Made by a program: the position numbers and the translations under genes. The notes beneath the pieces were generated by a model. It was not told the DNA's origin. It worked only from the letters and a program-made list of their open reading frames with translations, and did not search any database. A stretch of 10,682 bases of DNA. It comes from Acidimicrobiia bacterium (GTDB taxonomy: Bacteria > Actinomycetota > Acidimicrobiia > IMCC26256 > BP-133). The stretch spans positions 1 to 10,682 of the forward strand of contig JAICYE010000036.1 in NCBI GenBank assembly GCA_025934385.1, given 5' to 3'. How positions within the stretch are numbered: the stretch's first letter is position 1; the number at the start of each line of letters is the position of its first letter. Shown one piece after another: positions 7,811 through 10,682 of this stretch.

Positions 7811-8359
7811 TTACTGAGGATTCCTGCGGAGCTTCTCGTCCAGGGTGACGGAGACGATCTCCCGCCCGGGCGGGCCCATCTGCTTGCCGGTCAGGCGCTC
7901 GATGACCGAGATGGCGATCGGGCCGGTTTCGACGAGGCCGGCGTAGAGCAGGTAGCCGGACAGCACGCCGCAGAGCCGGTCCCCGAACTCCTCCAGGTGG
8001 ACGATGATCGTCTGCTCGGGGTCGTCGAGGAGGTCGGCGATGGTGCCGTAGACCTGGGGGAGGAGGGTGGCGAGTTCGCCGCCGGCCACGCCGAGCGGGA
8101 CCTGCGTGTGGGGGAGGCTCATCTCGTCGTAGGCGTGGAGATTGTGGGGGGAGTCGAGCAGCGACAGGATCATCGTGAACCCGTGCTCCCGCAGCCAGAT
8201 GATCTCCTCCATCCGGCGGACCTTGCGGTGGTTGCGGGCGTAGCCGCCGGGCCGTTCGCAGGCCGCCATCCGGTCCTTGATGACCCAGCAGAACATGCGG
8301 GGTTCGATGCCCCGGGCCCACTTGCCCTTGAGCGGCTTCATCGGGTTCATGGGGTTCAT
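7811..8359 (-). CDS. Dual-specificity-phosphatase-like protein lacking the catalytic cysteine (predicted pseudophosphatase)
   Basis: The predicted product has 182 residues; I recognise no named gene. The order of segments resembles small Cys-based phosphatases: a Trp- and Arg-containing entry strand ([15 protein letters not shown], 13-27), a basic segment [15 protein letters not shown] (35-49), a helix and strand ([19 protein letters not shown], 51-69), then a buried strand TIIVH (117-121) followed by a loop and the helix [12 protein letters not shown]. In active enzymes the loop reads HCxxGxxR. Here residues 121-128 are H-L-E-E-F-G-D-R: His121 and Arg128 keep the exact CX5R spacing, but the nucleophile is Leu122. 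A general-acid Asp is also not evident in LPHTQVPLG (82-90). This suggests an inactive, possibly ligand-binding protein; the fold assignment is inference. The ATG overlaps the folP TGA as ATGA, so expression is probably coupled to folP. There is no signal peptide or clear membrane segment. It is the only gene here with an ATG start. Confidence 0.85.
   Translation of the reverse strand: MNPMNPMKPLKGKWARGIEPRMFCWVIKDRMAACERPGGYARNHRKVRRMEEIIWLREHGFTMILSLLDSPHNLHAYDEMSLPHTQVPLGVAGGELATLLPQVYGTIADLLDDPEQTIIVHLEEFGDRLCGVLSGYLLYAGLVETGPIAISVIERLTGKQMGPPGREIVSVTLDEKLRRNPQ
8333..8359 (-). repeat. Triplet of 9-base units at the gene start (codes Met-Asn-Pro, Met-Asn-Pro, Met-Lys-Pro)
   Basis: The first nine codons of the phosphatase-like gene are three near-identical 9-base units, ATGAACCCC, ATGAACCCG and ATGAAGCCG, giving three in-frame ATG codons nine bases apart (8359, 8350 and 8341). 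Only the first overlaps the folP stop. The unit count could vary by slippage without breaking frame. Confidence 0.8.
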
Positions 8360-9234
8360 GTGGTCACCACGGCCGGGCGCCAGGAGACCGGCGGGTCGGT
8401 GTCGGTCGGCGCCGCCGCCTCCACCGCCTCGAGCAGCCGGACGGCCTCCACCGCCGGGGCGACGTCGTGGACCCGCACCATCGCCGCGCCGCGGTCGAGG
8501 GCCCAGACGACGGCGGCCAGCGTCGGATCCTCCCGCTGGTCGACGGGCAGCGGGACACCCGGAGGGCCGGCGGCCGCGCCGAGGAACCCCTTGCGGGAGG
8601 GGCCGACCAGCACCGGCACGCCGGCGGCGGCGGCCACCTCGTCCAGGCGGGCCAGCAGCGTGAGGCTGTGGGTCGCCGTCTTGCCGAAGCCGAGACCGGG
8701 GTCGGCCATGAGCTCGTCGGCGGCGATGCCGGCCTCGAGGCCCGCCGCCCGCCGCTCGGCCAGGAAGGCGCCGACCTCGGCCACCACGTCGTCGTAGCGC
8801 GGGTCGACCTGCATGGTGGCCGGCGTCCCCTGCATGTGCATGAAGACGTACCCGGCGGAGGTCGCGGCCACGAGCGGCAACATCTTCGGGTCGCCCCGGC
8901 CGGCGGTGACGTCGTTGACCACGGTGGCGCCGGCCTCGAGGGCGGCGGCGGCCACCGAGGCGTCGCTGGTGTCGACGCTGACCGGGACGCCGGACTCGGC
9001 CGCCAGCCGGCGGATGACCGGCACGACCCGCCGGCGCTGCTCCTCCGCCGGCACCGGCTGCGACCCCGGCCGGGTCGACTCGCCCCCCACGTCGAGGATG
9101 GCGGCGCCGGCGGCGGCCAGCTCCAGGCCGTGCTCGACGGCCCGGCCGGGATCGAGGAAGAGCCCGCCGTCGGAGAACGAGTCGGGCGTCACGTTGACGA
9201 TCCCCATGACGGCCGGCCGCTCGATCCCGCGCAC
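8356..9234 (-). CDS. folP: Dihydropteroate synthase
   Basis: FolP condenses 6-hydroxymethyl-dihydropterin diphosphate with p-aminobenzoate to give dihydropteroate, the sulfonamide-sensitive step of folate synthesis. The 292-residue TIM-barrel protein has all expected motifs: MGIVNVTPDSFSDGG (10-24), DVGGESTRPGS (48-58), SVDTS (86-90), NDVTAG (107-112), MHMQGTP (132-138), DPGLGFGKT (178-186), GPSRKGFLG (211-219) and RVHDV (254-258). A roughly 25-residue Ala/Pro/Thr-rich tail follows the barrel. I place the start at GTG 9234-9232, which gives VRGIERPAVMG, a normal lead-in, 10 bases after the folE stop. No clear Shine-Dalgarno is present, so re-initiation after folE is likely. An in-frame ATG at 9288 would overlap folE by 44 bases and add an unrelated leader. 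In many actinobacteria folB and folK follow folP; here they do not. Confidence 0.96.
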   Translation of the reverse strand: MRGIERPAVMGIVNVTPDSFSDGGLFLDPGRAVEHGLELAAAGAAILDVGGESTRPGSQPVPAEEQRRRVVPVIRRLAAESGVPVSVDTSDASVAAAALEAGATVVNDVTAGRGDPKMLPLVAATSAGYVFMHMQGTPATMQVDPRYDDVVAEVGAFLAERRAAGLEAGIAADELMADPGLGFGKTATHSLTLLARLDEVAAAAGVPVLVGPSRKGFLGAAAGPPGVPLPVDQREDPTLAAVVWALDRGAAMVRVHDVAPAVEAVRLLEAVEAAAPTDTDPPVSWRPAVVTT

Positions 9235-9244
9235 GCCAGCGAGA

Positions 9245-9853
9245 CTACCGGCGGATAAAGCCCATCGCCTCGGCTCTGGTCGCTGCATTGGTCTTGAACA
9301 GACCCCGCACCGCCGAGGTCACCGTCAGCGACCCGGGCTTGCGCACGCCCCGCATCGACATGCAGAGGTGCTCGGCCTCGATCACGACCAGCACGCCCTT
9401 GGGGCGGAGCACCTCGTCGATGGTGTCGGCGATCTCGGTGGTGAGCCGCTCCTGGACCTGGGGCCGGTGGGCGAAGCCGTCGACCAGCCGGGCCAGCTTC
9501 GACAGCCCGGTGATCCGTCCGTCGTCGCCCGGGATGTAGGCGACGTGGGCCTGGCCGACGAACGGCACGAGATGATGCTCGCACAGCGAGTACAGGGCGA
9601 TGTCGCGCACCATGACCATCTCGTCGTGGTCGGCGTCGAACCGGACGGTCAGGTGCTCAGCCGGATCCTCCTGCAGACCGGAGAAGATCTCGGTGAACAT
9701 GTCGGCGACGCGGGTCGGCGTCCGCAGGAGGCCGTCACGGTCGGGGTCCTCGCCGATGGCCAGCAGGATCTCTCGCACCGCCCGCTCGACCCGGGCCCGG
9801 TCGATCGGCGGCCGCCGACGTTCCGGCCCTACCGACCGCAGGGGTTCCGTCAA
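9245..9853 (-). CDS. folE: GTP cyclohydrolase I (zinc type IA)
   Basis: FolE opens the GTP ring to make 7,8-dihydroneopterin triphosphate, the first step of folate synthesis, as a homodecamer. The 202-residue product has the zinc ligands Cys91 and His94 in LCEHHLVPF and Cys164 in [11 protein letters not shown], so it is the zinc-dependent IA form. [11 protein letters not shown] (42-52), [18 protein letters not shown] and [11 protein letters not shown] are the other family motifs. I chose the TTG at 9853-9851: it overlaps the ftsH TGA as TTGA and leaves a short charged leader before the conserved [22 protein letters not shown]. The frame remains open upstream to 9961 but there it duplicates the ftsH tail and lacks family resemblance. 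AGGAAG at 9870-9865 is a weak, distant ribosome binding site, so coupling to ftsH is likely. The order ftsH-folE-folP is also that of mycobacteria. Confidence 0.96.
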   Translation of the reverse strand: MTEPLRSVGPERRRPPIDRARVERAVREILLAIGEDPDRDGLLRTPTRVADMFTEIFSGLQEDPAEHLTVRFDADHDEMVMVRDIALYSLCEHHLVPFVGQAHVAYIPGDDGRITGLSKLARLVDGFAHRPQVQERLTTEIADTIDEVLRPKGVLVVIEAEHLCMSMRGVRKPGSLTVTSAVRGLFKTNAATRAEAMGFIRR

Positions 9854-10682
9854 GGCGTCTCGGGCTTCCTCGGCGTCGCCAGCGAGGCGGGGCTGGCCGC
9901 CGGCTGGGCCGCCGGGCGGGGCCGGTGCCGGCCGCCGCCGTTCGTGGTCGGATCCGACCACTTGGGGACGGGGTCGAGAATGGCCATGACCTCCTCGGTC
10001 TCCAGTGTCTCCTTCTCCATCAGAGCCTGGGCCATCTGGTCGAGGACCGGCCGGTACGTGGTCAGGATGTCGAGCGCAATCTCGTGGGCCCTGTCGATCA
10101 GCCGGCGCACCTCGCCGTCGATCTTGGCCGCCACCTCGTCGGAGTAGTCGGGCTGGGAGGCGAAGTCGCGCCCCAGGAACACCTCGCCGTGGTGCTGGCC
10201 GAACTGCATCGGCCCGAGGGCGTCGCTCATGCCGTACTCGGTCACCATCGACCGGGCGATCTTGGTGGCCCGCTCGATGTCGTTCTGGGCGCCGGTGGTC
10301 GGATCGGTGAAGATCATCTCCTCCGCCGTCCGCCCGCCGAGGAGCATGGCCAGCTCGTCGGAGAGCTCCGAGCGGGTGACGAGGTACTTGTCCTCCAGCG
10401 GCAGTGTCAGCGTGTAGCCCAGCGCCCGGCCCCTGGGGATGATCGACACCTTGTGGACGGGGTCGGCATTCGGGAGCGCATGGGAGACGAGGGCATGACC
10501 GCCCTCGTGGTAGGCGATGACCAGCTTCTCCTTCTCCGAGATGATCCGGCTCTTGCGCTCGGGGCCGGCCACGACCCGGTCGACGGCCTCGTCGAGGTCG
10601 CCGTTGCTGACCATGTCGCGCCCCTTACGGGCAGCCAGCAGCGTGGCCTCGTTCATCAGGTTGGCCAGGTCGGCGCCGGTGA
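9850..10682 (-). CDS. ftsH: ATP-dependent zinc metalloprotease FtsH (3' part; runs off right edge)
   Basis: FtsH is a hexameric, membrane-anchored AAA+ protease that degrades misfolded membrane proteins and some regulators. Only the last 276 complete codons are present: the end of the AAA+ module ([12 protein letters not shown], in the second region of homology) and the peptidase M41 domain. The zinc motif HEGGH is seen in [12 protein letters not shown], about residues 58-62 of the visible part, and the third ligand is probably the Asp in [30 protein letters not shown] and the LIDRAHEIA helix are typical. The protein ends with a Pro/Ala/Arg-rich, probably disordered tail of about 35 residues after [13 protein letters not shown]. 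The N-terminal membrane segments and Walker motifs are outside the window. Its TGA overlaps folE by four bases, linking the protease gene to folate synthesis genes. Confidence 0.97.
   Translation of the reverse strand, partial: TGADLANLMNEATLLAARKGRDMVSNGDLDEAVDRVVAGPERKSRIISEKEKLVIAYHEGGHALVSHALPNADPVHKVSIIPRGRALGYTLTLPLEDKYLVTRSELSDELAMLLGGRTAEEMIFTDPTTGAQNDIERATKIARSMVTEYGMSDALGPMQFGQHHGEVFLGRDFASQPDYSDEVAAKIDGEVRRLIDRAHEIALDILTTYRPVLDQMAQALMEKETLETEEVMAILDPVPKWSDPTTNGGGRHRPRPAAQPAASPASLATPRKPETP

Noticed and set aside
6673..7848. 391-codon plus-strand open frame opposite purA
   Set aside because: It is a mirror of purA codon bias; the product is a repetitive Val/Gly/Arg/His-rich sequence without recognisable domains or a ribosome binding site.
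9235..9288. Upstream extension of folP to the ATG at 9288
   Set aside because: It would overlap folE by 44 bases and encode a leader unlike dihydropteroate synthases; GTG 9234 gives a normal N-terminus.
9854..9961. Upstream extension of folE to 9961
   Set aside because: The extension lies over the ftsH tail in another frame and has no GTP cyclohydrolase similarity. TTG 9853 overlaps the ftsH stop in the same way as the other junctions.
8813..10147. 444-codon open frame on the plus strand across folP, folE and ftsH
   Set aside because: It is antisense to three well-conserved genes with intact motifs. Long antisense frames are expected when the real genes have G/C-rich third positions, and the product is Arg/Ser/Ala-rich with no family features.

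Overview
This window is a dense housekeeping region of a high-GC genome, most likely an actinobacterium and perhaps of the Acidimicrobiia type. The reasons are very high G+C with mostly G/C third codon positions, heavy use of GTG and TTG starts, a separate PurS with a stand-alone PurL (not the fused proteobacterial PurL), and the actinobacterial order ftsH-folE-folP. The class-level assignment is inference. It holds twelve protein genes, no RNA genes, no mobile elements and no CRISPR. No gene-free stretch exceeds 300 bases; the longest is the 107-base divergent spacer at 942-1048.

On the minus strand, read right to left, there is one nearly unbroken array: ftsH (3' part) > folE > folP > a degenerate phosphatase-fold gene > purA > purD > purB > purC > purS > purQ > pyrE. 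Six junctions are 4-base start/stop overlaps (TTGA, ATGA or GTGA) and the others are gaps of 10-43 bases, so these genes are probably co-transcribed in large blocks. The array ends head-on against a small plus-strand gene (1049-1495). The stop codons of that gene and of pyrE interlock within a four-base TTAA. A 107-base divergent spacer follows, then purL running off the left edge on the minus strand.

Functionally the window covers several nucleotide and folate steps. PurD makes GAR. PurL, PurQ and PurS form FGAM synthetase. PurC makes SAICAR. PurB acts twice, on SAICAR and on adenylosuccinate. PurA commits IMP to AMP. PyrE makes OMP for pyrimidines. FolE and FolP start the folate pathway, whose one-carbon products feed purine steps outside the window. 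FtsH is the membrane AAA+ protease whose gene commonly precedes folE in actinobacteria.

I do not see a new defence or mobile system. The points most worth a second look are: (1) the gene between folP and purA, which looks like a cysteine-phosphatase fold whose catalytic Cys is replaced by Leu at exact CX5R spacing; (2) the purL / small-basic-protein divergent spacer, which holds a plausible leaderless purL promoter and a 12-base near-perfect direct repeat; (3) the separation of purL from purS-purQ by pyrE and an opposing gene; and (4) the interlocked convergent stops.
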